From IMG/VR virus record IMGVR_UViG_3300013094_000012, positions 1 through 24,817 of that record: a DNA stretch of 24,817 nt. One strand, written 5' to 3'. The notes beneath the pieces are model-generated. The model saw nothing but the letters and a program-made list of their open reading frames with translations, searched no databases and was not told the DNA's origin. The stretch is from a virus. This document shows positions 1 through 6,360 of the stretch, piece after piece. How positions within the stretch are numbered: the stretch's first letter is position 1; every line of letters begins with the position of its first letter. The translations under genes were made by a program, and so were the position numbers.

Positions 1-123
1 ACCCATGCCTTTAGCGCGGCAAATAGTAGTGTGAGTATGGCCATGGTTACAGATTGAGATTTAAGGCGTTAATTACTTTCATCACATCGCCACTACTGAT
101 AAACATTTGCTCATTGTCAGCCC
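1..123. repeat. Terminal direct repeat, left copy (circle junction)
   Basis: These 123 bases are identical to 24695-24817, which shows that the sequence closes on itself as a 24,694-bp circle or has terminally redundant ends. The copy carries, on the minus strand, the first 14 codons of the 246-aa gene (bases 1-44, start ATG at 44-42) and the last part of the 67-aa gene. After circular closure the two genes are both intact and 2 bp apart, so the join breaks nothing. An assembly overlap of a circular molecule is the simplest reading; true terminal repeats of a linear genome are the alternative. Confidence 0.95.
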
Positions 124-250
124 AGCATATTAATGGGTTAACCTTGTTCAATACACTTCTAAGTTGTGTGTGTATAGATGGCAGACCCATTAGCTTTTGA
201 ATAAGCAAATCCTGATGTTCGGGCTTCATCTTTTTATACTGTAAATCCAT
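47..250 (-). CDS. Hypothetical 67-aa protein
   Basis: A small intact leftward ORF with an ATG at 250. The protein is predicted helical, with a lysine-rich start (YKKMKPEHQ) and no signal or membrane segment, so it is probably cytoplasmic. The sequence ISSGDVMKVINALNL near the end could be a short helix-turn-helix-like segment, but this is weak. It starts 3 bp after the pentapeptide gene ends and stops 2 bp before the 246-aa gene begins across the circle join, so it belongs to the early leftward operon starting at 2027. Its last 77 bases, including the stop codon, are duplicated at the right window edge. I recognise no family. Confidence 0.7.
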   Translation of the reverse strand: MDLQYKKMKPEHQDLLIQKLMGLPSIHTQLRSVLNKVNPLICWADNEQMFISSGDVMKVINALNLNL

Positions 251-253
251 GAC

Positions 254-1021
254 TTAGGCGTTGAGCAGGCTTTCAAATTCATCTATCCACTTCATGGTGA
301 GCTTTACTTTTGGGCTATTCTCGGGTGTCATGCCGGGGTCAATACCACGGAACCACATTTCTGCGGGTCTGCCACCATCGGGCGTTATGTGTGGCATCAA
401 TTCGTAGTCACACTGTCGTACTTTAGCTATAGTGCCTACCAGGCAGGCGCAATCACCGGTATATGCAGTGCCATTTATTTTTCCTTCAATGAGCGCATTT
501 TTAAGCCCCGCGATCTCATTTTTCGCCGGCAGTAGTATGGCCCACACATCATTTTTGCTGATGGCAAAAATGTGCTCCTGCCCATCTTTAACAATATTTT
601 CAACCGTTTTGTTGTCGAAGCTGCTGTTGTAGAAGCGGCTGTTGTCGAAGCTGCTGTTGTAGAAGCGGCTGTTGTAGAAGCGGCTGTTGTAGAAGCTGCT
701 GTTGTCGAAGCTGCTGTTGTAGAAGCGGCTGTTGTAGAAGCTGCTGTTGTAGAAGCGGCTGTTGTAGAAGCTGCTGTTGTAGAAGCTGCTGTTGTAGAAG
801 CTGCTGTTGTCGAAGCTGCTGTTGTAGAAGCGGCTGTTGTAGAAGCTGCTGTTGTCGAAGCTGACACCATCCAGTACATAGCCGGACAGGTCAACGCCTA
901 CTATCTTTTTCCCAGCATAAGCGGCCAGCATAGCCGTTACGGTGATCTCGGCAGTATTGTTCTCTACTTCGTGCGTAAAGAAGATACCGCCCTCAATGTT
1001 TTTGATCTCTATTTCTTTCAT
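254..1021 (-). CDS. Pentapeptide-repeat protein with phage-type C-terminal domain
   Basis: Residues 1-52 are a non-repetitive start. Residues 53-137 are 17 near-identical pentapeptides of the form [S/V][S/R]F[Y/D]N, with Phe at the central position of each coil, as expected for a right-handed quadrilateral beta-helix. Residues 138-255 are a separate domain with the patterns GDCACLVGTIA, RPAEMWFRGIDPG and MKWIDEFESLL, a combination I recall from phage and plasmid pentapeptide proteins. Pentapeptide proteins in other systems mimic DNA or act as surface scaffolds; the role here is unknown. No signal peptide is visible, so it is probably cytoplasmic. Third in the run of early genes from 2027. The coding DNA is a 15-bp minisatellite that can gain or lose units without a frameshift. 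Confidence 0.85.
   Translation of the reverse strand: MKEIEIKNIEGGIFFTHEVENNTAEITVTAMLAAYAGKKIVGVDLSGYVLDGVSFDNSSFYNSRFYNSSFDNSSFYNSSFYNSSFYNSRFYNSSFYNSRFYNSSFDNSSFYNSRFYNSRFYNSSFDNSRFYNSSFDNKTVENIVKDGQEHIFAISKNDVWAILLPAKNEIAGLKNALIEGKINGTAYTGDCACLVGTIAKVRQCDYELMPHITPDGGRPAEMWFRGIDPGMTPENSPKVKLTMKWIDEFESLLNA
611..865 (-). repeat. In-frame 15-bp minisatellite (17 units)
   Basis: Seventeen tandem 15-bp units encode the pentapeptides. Read on the minus strand the unit is KACAACAGCMGCTTC, and nearly all variation is at two bases: K is T or G (Tyr or Asp) and M is A or C (Ser or Arg). All other bases are almost constant. The opposite strand is also open because the period is a multiple of three; those reading frames are artefacts. 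Confidence 0.95.
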
Positions 1022-1041
1022 AACGGTTTTTATATATGTGG

Positions 1042-1254
1042 TTAAAAAATTTCGGCTTGTTTTGATTTTACTTCTTCTACACCGGTTCTTACCAACCCCT
1101 GCACCTCACTTTTCAGTCGCTGCAGCTTTACTTTCTTTGCCGGCTCGTTGTAGTTTTTTTTAAGGCCGCTTACAAATTCTTCCTCAGCTACAAACATGGC
1201 AGCTGTGCGGCTCAACAGGTGTTCGTACTTCTTTTGGTAGTCGGTTTGTGTCAT
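1042..1254 (-). CDS. Hypothetical 70-aa charged helical protein
   Basis: ATG at 1254, 11 bp after the 167-aa gene ends. The product is almost entirely predicted alpha-helix, rich in Lys and Glu, with heptad-like spacing in YEHLLSRTAAMFVAEEEFV and KLQRLKSEVQGLVRTGVEEV, so it could form a short coiled coil or helical hairpin. No membrane segment, signal peptide or known motif is visible. Its place between the 167-aa and pentapeptide genes, with short gaps on the same strand, makes it part of the early leftward operon. Function unknown. Confidence 0.65.
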   Translation of the reverse strand: MTQTDYQKKYEHLLSRTAAMFVAEEEFVSGLKKNYNEPAKKVKLQRLKSEVQGLVRTGVEEVKSKQAEIF

Positions 1255-1265
1255 AGCGGTAGTTT

Positions 1266-1769
1266 TTAGTCTGCGTACACCATTACTTCATACCTCTTCT
1301 TTGCCTGATCTGCCAGGTCGCACAGCTGCATGTACAGCCGCACCAGTTCTTTATCGGGCTGCAGCATGGTGCGCACGTCCAATACTTCCAGCGCTATTGC
1401 CAGGTATTCACATGAGGTGGCTATTATGCGCTTGCTGTACGGCTGCAAGCCTGCAAACTGCTCTGTACTGCAGCCTTTTGGGCTGAGGGCATCCTTACAC
1501 CGGCACAGCAGCTCTAAGCAGGTGCCGCTGTCTTTACCCTGCAGCTCGTTGGTGCTGCGTATTTTTATCACTGCTGCAGTATAGTCGCATACCATGTGAT
1601 ACAATAGGCTGGCATCTGCCTTGCGGGCCACCTCTTCATGGTCGTGCGGGTGCTTTTCGCTCTGCATCATTTCTGTGCGCACATCGTAAAAGCGCACCAT
1701 CTTGCCATAAGCGCCATTCTTAGTAATTGCAGACAGCGCAAGGTTTTTGGGAAAATTGTTTCTAAACAT
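1266..1769 (-). CDS. Hypothetical 167-aa helical, Cys-containing protein
   Basis: ATG at 1769 within an AT-rich stretch. The protein is mostly helical and carries several cysteines (around CDYTAAV, CLELLCRCKD, CSTEQ, CEYLA and CDLADQ). They are not spaced as a classical zinc finger. A basic N-terminus and a His/Asp/Glu run (EKHPHDHEEVARK) are visible, but I recognise no catalytic motif. No signal peptide or membrane helix. Second gene of the early leftward operon, 24 bp after the 77-aa gene. Function unknown; an early host-takeover or regulatory role would be a guess. Confidence 0.65.
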   Translation of the reverse strand: MFRNNFPKNLALSAITKNGAYGKMVRFYDVRTEMMQSEKHPHDHEEVARKADASLLYHMVCDYTAAVIKIRSTNELQGKDSGTCLELLCRCKDALSPKGCSTEQFAGLQPYSKRIIATSCEYLAIALEVLDVRTMLQPDKELVRLYMQLCDLADQAKKRYEVMVYAD

Positions 1770-1793
1770 AATATTTGATTTTAATGGTTATAA

Positions 1794-2027
1794 CTAATTG
1801 AATTTTATATAATTGACTAAATCCGGTCGGCCCAGCAGCTTGCCCAGGTGTATGGCTGTATCCCGGTTTAACGTTTTCTTGCGGGATTTGGCAGTTGGTT
1901 TGCATTGGTTAGTAATCCTCACAGTTTCCGGGGCATTGGCGATCAAACCTGCCCCGGAAAGGATAGCATCAATACGGCCCATGTACTGCCGCAAGTCGCT
2001 TGCCTCCTGTTCGGATAATATCAACAT
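1794..2027 (-). CDS. Hypothetical 77-aa protein, first gene of the early leftward operon
   Basis: ATG at 2027. A helical N-terminus (SEQEASDLRQYMGRIDAIL) is followed by a basic stretch (CKPTAKSRKKTLNRD) and a C-terminal helix-turn pattern (TAIHLGKLLGRPDLVNYIKF). The basic linker and this pattern suggest a small nucleic-acid-binding protein, but the helix-turn-helix is not clear. It is the first gene after the operator-controlled promoter at 2254-2286. Its leader of about 220 nt contains a terminator-like hairpin 30 bp before the start codon, so expression may depend on read-through or antitermination. No family recognised. Confidence 0.65.
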   Translation of the reverse strand: MLILSEQEASDLRQYMGRIDAILSGAGLIANAPETVRITNQCKPTAKSRKKTLNRDTAIHLGKLLGRPDLVNYIKFN

Positions 2028-2056
2028 AAATGCTTATCTTAGGCGGTTAAATGAAA

Positions 2057-2087
2057 AAACCACCCGATCGTTAAGACCGGATGGTTT
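2057..2087 (-). terminator. Intrinsic terminator or attenuator in the early leader
   Basis: Arms 2057-2069 and 2075-2087 pair over 13 bp with a 5-nt loop. In the leftward transcript the only two irregular pairs are G-U wobbles, while on the plus strand they would be mismatches. A run of six T follows on the minus strand. The hairpin therefore works for leftward RNA. It lies between the leftward promoter and the first early gene, the position of an attenuator. Confidence 0.75.
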
Positions 2088-2138
2088 CTAAAGCCTGTTG
2101 CACTTGCCATGCAAACTGGTGCCGCTTTTGGGAAAGCG

Positions 2139-2157
2139 CTGAGGCTGTGAACCTCAG
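2139..2157 (-). promoter_or_regulatory. Leader hairpin upstream of the attenuator
   Basis: Arms CTGAGG (2139-2144) and CCTCAG (2152-2157) with a 7-nt loop lie in the untranslated leader of the leftward early transcript, about 50 bp before the terminator-like hairpin. The rest of 2088-2233 holds no ORF that I would call. The hairpin may be part of a leader RNA fold; no known riboswitch class is recognised. Confidence 0.4.
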
Positions 2158-2233
2158 TATTTTTATGCGTACGTACTAATGTGCAATTTGTCATAGTTCC
2201 CAATTTTGGCACCCCTCAGTTACTGGCAAGTTT

Positions 2234-2276
2234 TGTAAAGGGCTTTGTAAAGGCAAATGTAAAGATATTCTTTACA
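2234..2276. promoter_or_regulatory. Operator site 1: three direct TGTAAAG units and one inverted unit
   Basis: TGTAAAG occurs at 2234, 2246 and 2258, and CTTTACA at 2270, all in an exact 12-bp register. The last two form a 19-bp palindrome with a 5-nt centre. The same layout recurs at 9594-9624 and 18781-18811. The site lies 32 bp before the HTH regulator gene and overlaps the leftward promoter, as expected for an autoregulated repressor operator. Confidence 0.85.
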
Positions 2277-2286
2277 TCTAAACAAA
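2254..2286 (-). promoter_or_regulatory. Leftward early promoter (Bacteroidota type)
   Basis: On the minus strand TTTG (2286-2283), a 21-nt spacer and TACATTTG (2261-2254) fit the Bacteroidota consensus TTTG-N19-21-TAnnTTTG. The operator palindrome fills the spacer and overlaps the -7 box, so a bound protein would block the promoter. It drives the genes from 2027 leftward. Confidence 0.7.
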
Positions 2287-2308
2287 TTTATTTTTACAAA
2301 CACACACT

Positions 2309-2677
2309 ATGACTGGTCCTGAACTAAGGGAAATTCTAAAATCTGAAAACGTAACACTCGCTGCTGTAGCGGATTTCACCCGTATTACCCGGCAGGCTCT
2401 TAACGAAAGGTTAAAAGCAAAAGAAGTGGGGTCTGAGTTCCTGAAAAAGGTGGCAGAATTTCTGAAAACCACCGATTTGGAGTTACTGCAACGGCCTGCA
2501 AAGCCCAAAAAAAAGGCGAAGACCGATATTACCGACATGGTTGTAATGGAAGATACCGTAGAGTATGGCTCGCCCGACTATAAACAGAAGTATTATAACT
2601 GCCTGGAAGAGTCTGCAAAGGTGAAAAACAGGCTTATAGAAGTGCTGGAAGAGAACAGATCACTACGCATGAAATAG
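2309..2677 (+). CDS. HTH transcriptional regulator, putative lysogeny repressor
   Basis: Residues 3-60 form a Cro/CI-like helix-turn-helix: the segment ENVTLAAVADFTRITRQALN is followed by LKAKEVGSEFLKKVAEFL. A basic linker (KPKKKAK) leads to a C-terminal helix (YKQKYYNCLEESAKVKNRLIEV), probably a coiled-coil for oligomerisation. This two-part form is common in Bacteroidota prophage regulators (recalled, not searched). It is one of only three full-length rightward genes and lies 32 bp from operator site 1, which favours autoregulation and control of the divergent early operon. The repeated 12-bp register of the operators suggests cooperative binding of several dimers. It might be an activator at site 3. 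The ATG at 2309 is chosen because it follows the AT-rich leader directly. Confidence 0.8.
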   Translation: MTGPELREILKSENVTLAAVADFTRITRQALNERLKAKEVGSEFLKKVAEFLKTTDLELLQRPAKPKKKAKTDITDMVVMEDTVEYGSPDYKQKYYNCLEESAKVKNRLIEVLEENRSLRMK

Positions 2678-2700
2678 TCACCCAAAAACCACACACACAT

Positions 2701-3276
2701 ATGAAGTACACACTTGTAATGGCCGTATTGGCGCTGATCTTCGTAAGCGCAAAGCCCACGCCCCCGGTGCATTATGAAACGGCAGGGCTGGTAAAAGAGG
2801 AATACAAATTGAACAGCGGTAGCCGCCCCGGTGGCGTAACGCGGCAGGTAGTAACGCTGAGCATACCGGCAGGCACTGAGTATGTCTATTACAGCGTGAC
2901 CACAAGCCCCAAAGGCCCGCTGCAAGACCTGGCACTACATACGCAACTGCATAAGCGCGTTACAGAGCAGGGGTTCAGCATGAGCGTAGCCAGCAGTATA
3001 CTCAATGAGCTGCTGGTACCGCAAGGGGATGGCGTGTGTGATGTTATTTTCTTAGATGGGGAAGGCGATGCACAGCGGTTTCTAAACAAACAGGATGGTT
3101 CAGTTACGTACATCGGCAATTACAATCGATTAAATGTATCAAAGGCCGTAGTTGGAATACCAATTCCTATATCTATACTACCAACAACTAAGTATCTGTG
3201 TATACGCAATCCGAGTGCGTTTAACGCTCAATTTGTGAGCGTAGAAGTAGTGGCAATCGTCAAGAAACTAAAGTGA
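2701..3276 (+). CDS. Secreted beta-rich protein of unknown function
   Basis: The first 17 residues are a signal peptide: a Lys near the start, a hydrophobic core (LVMAVLALIFV) and a likely SAK cleavage region without a lipobox Cys. The mature part is rich in beta-forming segments (RQVVTLSIPAGTEYVYYSV, KYLCIRNPSAF, FVSVEVVAIV), suggesting a beta-sandwich exported to the periplasm or cell surface. It starts 23 bp after the repressor gene and precedes the integrase on the same strand, the module expected to be expressed in the lysogen. This position suggests a lysogenic-conversion or superinfection-exclusion gene (inference). No family recognised. Confidence 0.7.
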   Translation: MKYTLVMAVLALIFVSAKPTPPVHYETAGLVKEEYKLNSGSRPGGVTRQVVTLSIPAGTEYVYYSVTTSPKGPLQDLALHTQLHKRVTEQGFSMSVASSILNELLVPQGDGVCDVIFLDGEGDAQRFLNKQDGSVTYIGNYNRLNVSKAVVGIPIPISILPTTKYLCIRNPSAFNAQFVSVEVVAIVKKLK

Positions 3277-3359
3277 AAAAGTGGACAAGATTATGGACAA
3301 AATCGGTGTTTTTCCGCTCCGCAGAATTTTAAGAAATGTAGTAAAATCAATGGTTTACG

Positions 3360-4664
3360 ATGATTGAGAAAAAGCAAATCAAATCTCCTCCTCGCTACAA
3401 AGGCCCGCAGGGCAATGTATTGGCGATCATTTTAAAAAACATGGACAGTAACATGGACATAGGACAGATGATCACGCCGCAATATCAGAACGCCACTTTA
3501 TCGGTAGAACATACCGGAAAGTGGCGTATTTGCTGGTATAACTACAATCCCGCTACGGGTGAGCTGGAACGAATACGGAAAACTTGTAAGCTGAACCTGA
3601 TAAAAGACCTGGCAGAGCGTAAGCGGGTGGCTGATAACTATATTTTCGGCATCAATGCTGCGCTAAAGAACGGGTTCAACTGGTTTCTATCACCGGAAGA
3701 GAATGCAAAGCGCACCGGCATTACTGATCTGCCAGCCATACAGGCGGCTATGCGCCCGGCTGCCACTGTGGTGGCGGCTGTAGAGCAGGCTTTGAAAATA
3801 CGGCTCATAGGCATTACCGGGCGGTCTGTGAGCAGCTACAGCAGTATAGTGCGTAGGTTTACCGAATTTCTTACCGAAAACGGCCAGGCGGGCATATCTG
3901 TGCAGGGCTTTACTACCGTGCATTATTACGAATACCTGTTCCATAAAGGCAAGCTGGGCCACGGCAATAAGAATACCAACGAAACAAACATTTTCCTACG
4001 CTCCATTTTTGAGATCATCCGCACTAAGCTAAAAATGCGGCCCGATAACCCGCTGGATGGCATAGACAAGCTGCCGGAAGCCGAAAGTCAGAAATTCCAG
4101 CCGCTGACTGCGGAGGAATTGAAAATAGTGGTACCGGCCCTCATTGAATACAATCCGCGTTTTTACCTGTTCTGTAAGTTCATACCGGATGAGTACATAA
4201 GGCCGCACCACATTGCCCGGTTAAAGTCGGGGTTCATTAACTACAGCACCGATGAGATAAGCCTCAGCGGTGACAGTACGAAGAGTAAGCGCGTTACGGC
4301 AAAGCAGCTGATGGGTGACCTAAAAAAATTGCTACTTGAAATGGGTTGCAACAAAGTGCCGGCCAACCACTACTTATTTTCTAATCTGCAGTTTGAGCCT
4401 GGCCCCAAACTTTACCCATCTTTAAGCAACCGTGCATCTGAAATATGGAAAGAAGTTATTATCGACAAGCTGGGTATCAACAAACAGATGTACGGGCTAA
4501 AGTATACCAGCGCCCAGTATTTTGTAAACAACAATGCCAATATTGATGTGTACTACCTGCGCCAGCAGATGGAACATAGCAGCGCCAGGCAAACAGAAAT
4601 ATACCTGCAAAAGAATGTAAAGAAGCGGATAAACGAGAAAGATGTAAAAACGCTCAAATTCTAA
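3360..4664 (+). CDS. int: Tyrosine recombinase / integrase
   Basis: Site-specific integrase of the Bacteroidota phage type, 434 aa. An N-terminal arm-binding region (about 1-125) is followed by a SAM-like core-binding domain (about 135-230) and the catalytic domain (about 245-425). Visible catalytic elements are Arg281 in YIRPHHIARL, a Lys near 308-310 in DSTKSKR, the box YGLKYTSA at 378-385, His406 in MEHSSARQ and nucleophile Tyr415 in TEIYLQ. The HxxR box is degenerate: Tyr and Lys stand where His and Arg are usual. Related Bacteroidota integrases often read YSLKHT there. It would integrate and excise the circle, probably at the tRNA fragment about 1 kb away (5706-5748). The ATG at 3360 is the only sensible start; a bidirectional terminator follows. 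Confidence 0.92.
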   Translation: MIEKKQIKSPPRYKGPQGNVLAIILKNMDSNMDIGQMITPQYQNATLSVEHTGKWRICWYNYNPATGELERIRKTCKLNLIKDLAERKRVADNYIFGINAALKNGFNWFLSPEENAKRTGITDLPAIQAAMRPAATVVAAVEQALKIRLIGITGRSVSSYSSIVRRFTEFLTENGQAGISVQGFTTVHYYEYLFHKGKLGHGNKNTNETNIFLRSIFEIIRTKLKMRPDNPLDGIDKLPEAESQKFQPLTAEELKIVVPALIEYNPRFYLFCKFIPDEYIRPHHIARLKSGFINYSTDEISLSGDSTKSKRVTAKQLMGDLKKLLLEMGCNKVPANHYLFSNLQFEPGPKLYPSLSNRASEIWKEVIIDKLGINKQMYGLKYTSAQYFVNNNANIDVYYLRQQMEHSSARQTEIYLQKNVKKRINEKDVKTLKF

Positions 4665-4668
4665 TAGC

Positions 4669-4711
4669 GAAACCCTGTAAATGCTGATTTTACAGGGTTT
4701 CTACGTTTTTT
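4669..4711. terminator. Bidirectional terminator after int
   Basis: A perfect 13-bp stem (4669-4681 with 4689-4701) with a 7-nt loop is followed on the plus strand by a T6 run at 4706-4711. It begins 5 bp after the integrase stop and separates int from the converging leftward operon. Confidence 0.85.
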
Positions 4712-4767
4712 AAAGAATTTTTTCAGCGTTTTTGCGGTGTTTTTTTGAAGTTTTTGCAACATTTTTT
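4706..4767. other. Helically phased T-tracts (curved DNA candidate)
   Basis: Six T-tracts of 5-7 bases lie at 4706-4711, 4718-4723, 4729-4733, 4740-4746, 4751-4755 and 4762-4767, with centres 10-12 bp apart. Such phasing with the helical repeat causes intrinsic bending. The stretch lies between the converging int and 73-aa genes; it could aid termination or recombination-complex assembly. Confidence 0.6.
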
Positions 4768-4988
4768 CAGTGCGCATCTATTACTTTTTCTGAAAATTTG
4801 CCGCATTTTTTGCAGATGTAGAAATGCTTCACGCTCTTCACTTCGCCGTTTGATAACATAGGCATCTGCGTATCCTGTAGCCCGTAGTCGTGCATGCAAT
4901 TGTTTTCCGGCAGCTTGCTGCTGTAGTCATAGTATGCCAGCCGGGTGATGGCTGCAGAGACAACGAGTACAATAAGGAATGTCCACAT
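4767..4988 (-). CDS. Small membrane protein with zinc-binding-like Cys/His set
   Basis: 73 aa. Residues 2-17 (WTFLIVLVVSAAITRL) form one membrane span. The rest carries Cys31 and His33 and a CKKC knuckle (Cys59, Cys62) in a pattern that resembles a small zinc ribbon. It is the last gene of the second leftward operon, 5 bp after the 115-aa gene, and its stop codon is at the edge of the phased T-tracts. The product is probably anchored in the inner or virion membrane, with the metal site on the C-terminal side. Function unknown. Confidence 0.65.
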   Translation of the reverse strand: MWTFLIVLVVSAAITRLAYYDYSSKLPENNCMHDYGLQDTQMPMLSNGEVKSVKHFYICKKCGKFSEKVIDAH

Positions 4989-4993
4989 AGGTG

Positions 4994-5341
4994 CTATTTG
5001 AAAATGTCAATTAATCGCTGAGGTATATCCCAGTCGGGGGCTGATTGGTTAAGGTACACTTGGCCCAGCTCGTTAAATTCTGACAAGAAAATGAGGTAGG
5101 CGTAAAAGTCGAAGTGGTGCAAAAACTTCCACCATTCTGTAAAAATATAAATGTCACCCTGGTATCGGTTCCATATGACGTGGTAACAGGTGATGTCCCT
5201 TTTACTGACTGTATCTGTTGACCGCCTTAGAGTAATATCTTCCGGAAGCGTGTCTGTGATACAGGCTATCAGCCTGGTGGGCATTGCACCCTTTAGCGGG
5301 TAAAATTCTATATCGCCTATCTTTTCCATACCAGCGCTCAT
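4994..5341 (-). CDS. Hypothetical 115-aa aromatic-rich protein
   Basis: No signal peptide or clear membrane segment. The middle is unusually rich in aromatics (YQGDIYIFTEWWKFLHHFDF) and the end has PDWDIPQRLIDIF. The start codon at 5341 overlaps the stop of the 97-aa gene as ATGA, so translation is probably coupled. I recognise no family. Its place in the ATPase-containing operon makes a structural, assembly or host-interaction role possible. Confidence 0.65.
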   Translation of the reverse strand: MSAGMEKIGDIEFYPLKGAMPTRLIACITDTLPEDITLRRSTDTVSKRDITCYHVIWNRYQGDIYIFTEWWKFLHHFDFYAYLIFLSEFNELGQVYLNQSAPDWDIPQRLIDIFK

Positions 5342-5631
5342 TTATCGAAAAAATCTTTAAACCCCTTAACAATGTTGTGCAGTGCGGCCTTACGGCGTTC
5401 CAGTAGGGTTGTGGCATCGGTTTCTACTTCGGTAACGTCTGCTTTGCCGGTGTTTACCATGTCGGTAAGCTCTTTGCGCAGCTCAGCTATTTTGTCGTTA
5501 TAGCGGGTTTCTATGGTCTTGAAACGGGCTACGTAGTTGCTTTCTACGCGGGTGAGCCAGCGGCCGTGGTTTGCCTGGTTGATGATGAGGCCAGCGCAGA
5601 CCAGTGTAAGAATGATGCAGTAAATCAACAT
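5338..5631 (-). CDS. Membrane-anchored coiled-coil protein
   Basis: 97 aa. One N-terminal span (IYCIILTLVCAGLIIN, residues 3-18) is followed by a long charged helix (ETRYNDKIAELRKELTDMV and onward) likely to form a coiled coil, and an amphipathic end (ALHNIVKGFKDFFDK). Single span plus coiled coil resembles small virion membrane proteins and i-spanin-like proteins; a spanin role is less likely because a better candidate is at 10113-10697. It is the first gene after the tRNA fragment, and its stop codon overlaps the next start as ATGA. Exact function unknown. Confidence 0.65.
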   Translation of the reverse strand: MLIYCIILTLVCAGLIINQANHGRWLTRVESNYVARFKTIETRYNDKIAELRKELTDMVNTGKADVTEVETDATTLLERRKAALHNIVKGFKDFFDK

Positions 5632-5705
5632 ATAGGTTGTTTTTTGTGGTTACTAAAAAAATGTGGCGTACTAACCGTTATACTACCACCCCGATTTTTT
5701 AATTA

Positions 5706-5748
5706 CGGGACAGATTGGAGTCGAACCAATACTTCCACAAATAATGTT
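5706..5748 (-). other. tRNA 3'-end fragment, candidate attP
   Basis: On the minus strand a canonical T-arm is present: stem ATTGG (5730-5726), loop TTCGACT, stem CCAAT (5718-5714). It is followed by a 7-base acceptor strand CTGTCCC (5713-5707) and a discriminator G (5706). No CCA is encoded. No matching 5' half (GGGACAG acceptor strand, D-arm) exists upstream, where the 128-aa gene ends. A lone tRNA 3' end on a circle with an integrase is the classic form of an attP that restores the host tRNA on integration. The tRNA identity is not readable. Confidence 0.7.
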
Positions 5749-5749
5749 A

Positions 5750-6136
5750 TTATGCTGTTACAGGTTCCTTTTTATCAGCTGCTTTCTTGGGCGCTGCATT
5801 TTTCTTGGCTGCTGGCTTACGTGCTGCAGTAGCTTTCTTTTCGGCTGTGGGTGCCGGTAGCGGTATGGTGCGTGTGGCATATTTTTCGGGATTTTGCTCT
5901 AACTCAGCCTCCCATTCCTTTTGCCGCTGTTCCCGTTCTGTGCGGTCGGTTTCCTGCATTTCTATGTAACGCTCGTTAATGTCGTTACCGCGCTTTGCTT
6001 CTTCCAGGCTTGCCCTGCGCAGCTTCTTTGCGGGGGTATCTGCAAGTCCATCCCATATGGCATAGATCAGGTAGCCCACAATAGTGGCGCACAGCAGGCA
6101 GAAAAGGACGAAGTACACTTTTTCTAACTTGGTCAT
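5750..6136 (-). CDS. Membrane-anchored protein with Lys/Ala-rich tail
   Basis: 128 aa. One span near the N-terminus (VYFVLFCLLCATIVGYLIYAI, about 7-27) is followed by a charged helix (EEAKRGNDINERYIEMQE and the following Glu/Arg-rich stretch) and a C-terminal tail rich in Lys, Ala and Pro (EKKATAARKPAAKKNAAPKK). The tail is like nucleic-acid-binding tails of histone-like proteins. A membrane anchor with a DNA-binding tail could link the packaged genome to an internal membrane, but this is inference. The gene ends two bases before the tRNA fragment. Depending on topology the tail could instead face the periplasm. Confidence 0.7.
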   Translation of the reverse strand: MTKLEKVYFVLFCLLCATIVGYLIYAIWDGLADTPAKKLRRASLEEAKRGNDINERYIEMQETDRTEREQRQKEWEAELEQNPEKYATRTIPLPAPTAEKKATAARKPAAKKNAAPKKAADKKEPVTA

Positions 6137-6165
6137 CGGTTTGTTTTTAAAGGTTATTGGAATAA

Positions 6166-6360
6166 TTACTTTTTATATTTTTTGTACTTGCCGCGCAGCA
6201 GGTGCGGGTTACTGCGTATCAGCTTGCGGCGCTTGTTCTGCCTGTTACGTGGGCGATGTGGCCTGCCTGAGGGCTGCATAACAATGGGTTCATACATCTG
6301 CCCCATACTGGTAAACAGGAATGCACCATATGCCAGCATTGTGCCCATGTAGCCCCTCAT
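6166..6360 (-). CDS. Small basic protein with hydrophobic N-terminus
   Basis: 64 aa. A short hydrophobic start (GTMLAYGAFLFTSMG) precedes a strongly basic half (PHRPRNRQNKRRKLIRSN, ending RGKYKKYKK). The ATG at 6360 overlaps the stop of the 114-aa gene as ATGA, indicating coupled translation. High positive charge suggests binding to DNA or acidic lipid heads, as in small virion proteins; not demonstrated. No family recognised. Confidence 0.6.
   Translation of the reverse strand: MRGYMGTMLAYGAFLFTSMGQMYEPIVMQPSGRPHRPRNRQNKRRKLIRSNPHLLRGKYKKYKK

Noticed and set aside
611-865. Tandem repeats resembling a CRISPR array.
   Set aside because: Units are 15 bp and contiguous, with no unique spacers, and code for a beta-helix.
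611-865. A diversity-generating retroelement target.
   Set aside because: No reverse transcriptase or template repeat is present, and the variation is T/G and A/C at two fixed positions rather than adenine-specific mutagenesis.
475-1045. Long reading frames in other frames across the pentapeptide region, rich in Ala/Ser/Thr or Val/Glu/Ala.
   Set aside because: They exist because the 15-bp repeat period is a multiple of three, so every frame stays open. The minus-strand frame with F at each pentapeptide centre is the biologically sensible one.
5706-5790. A functional tRNA gene.
   Set aside because: Only the T-arm and 3' acceptor strand are present. No 5' acceptor strand, D-arm or convincing anticodon arm lies upstream.
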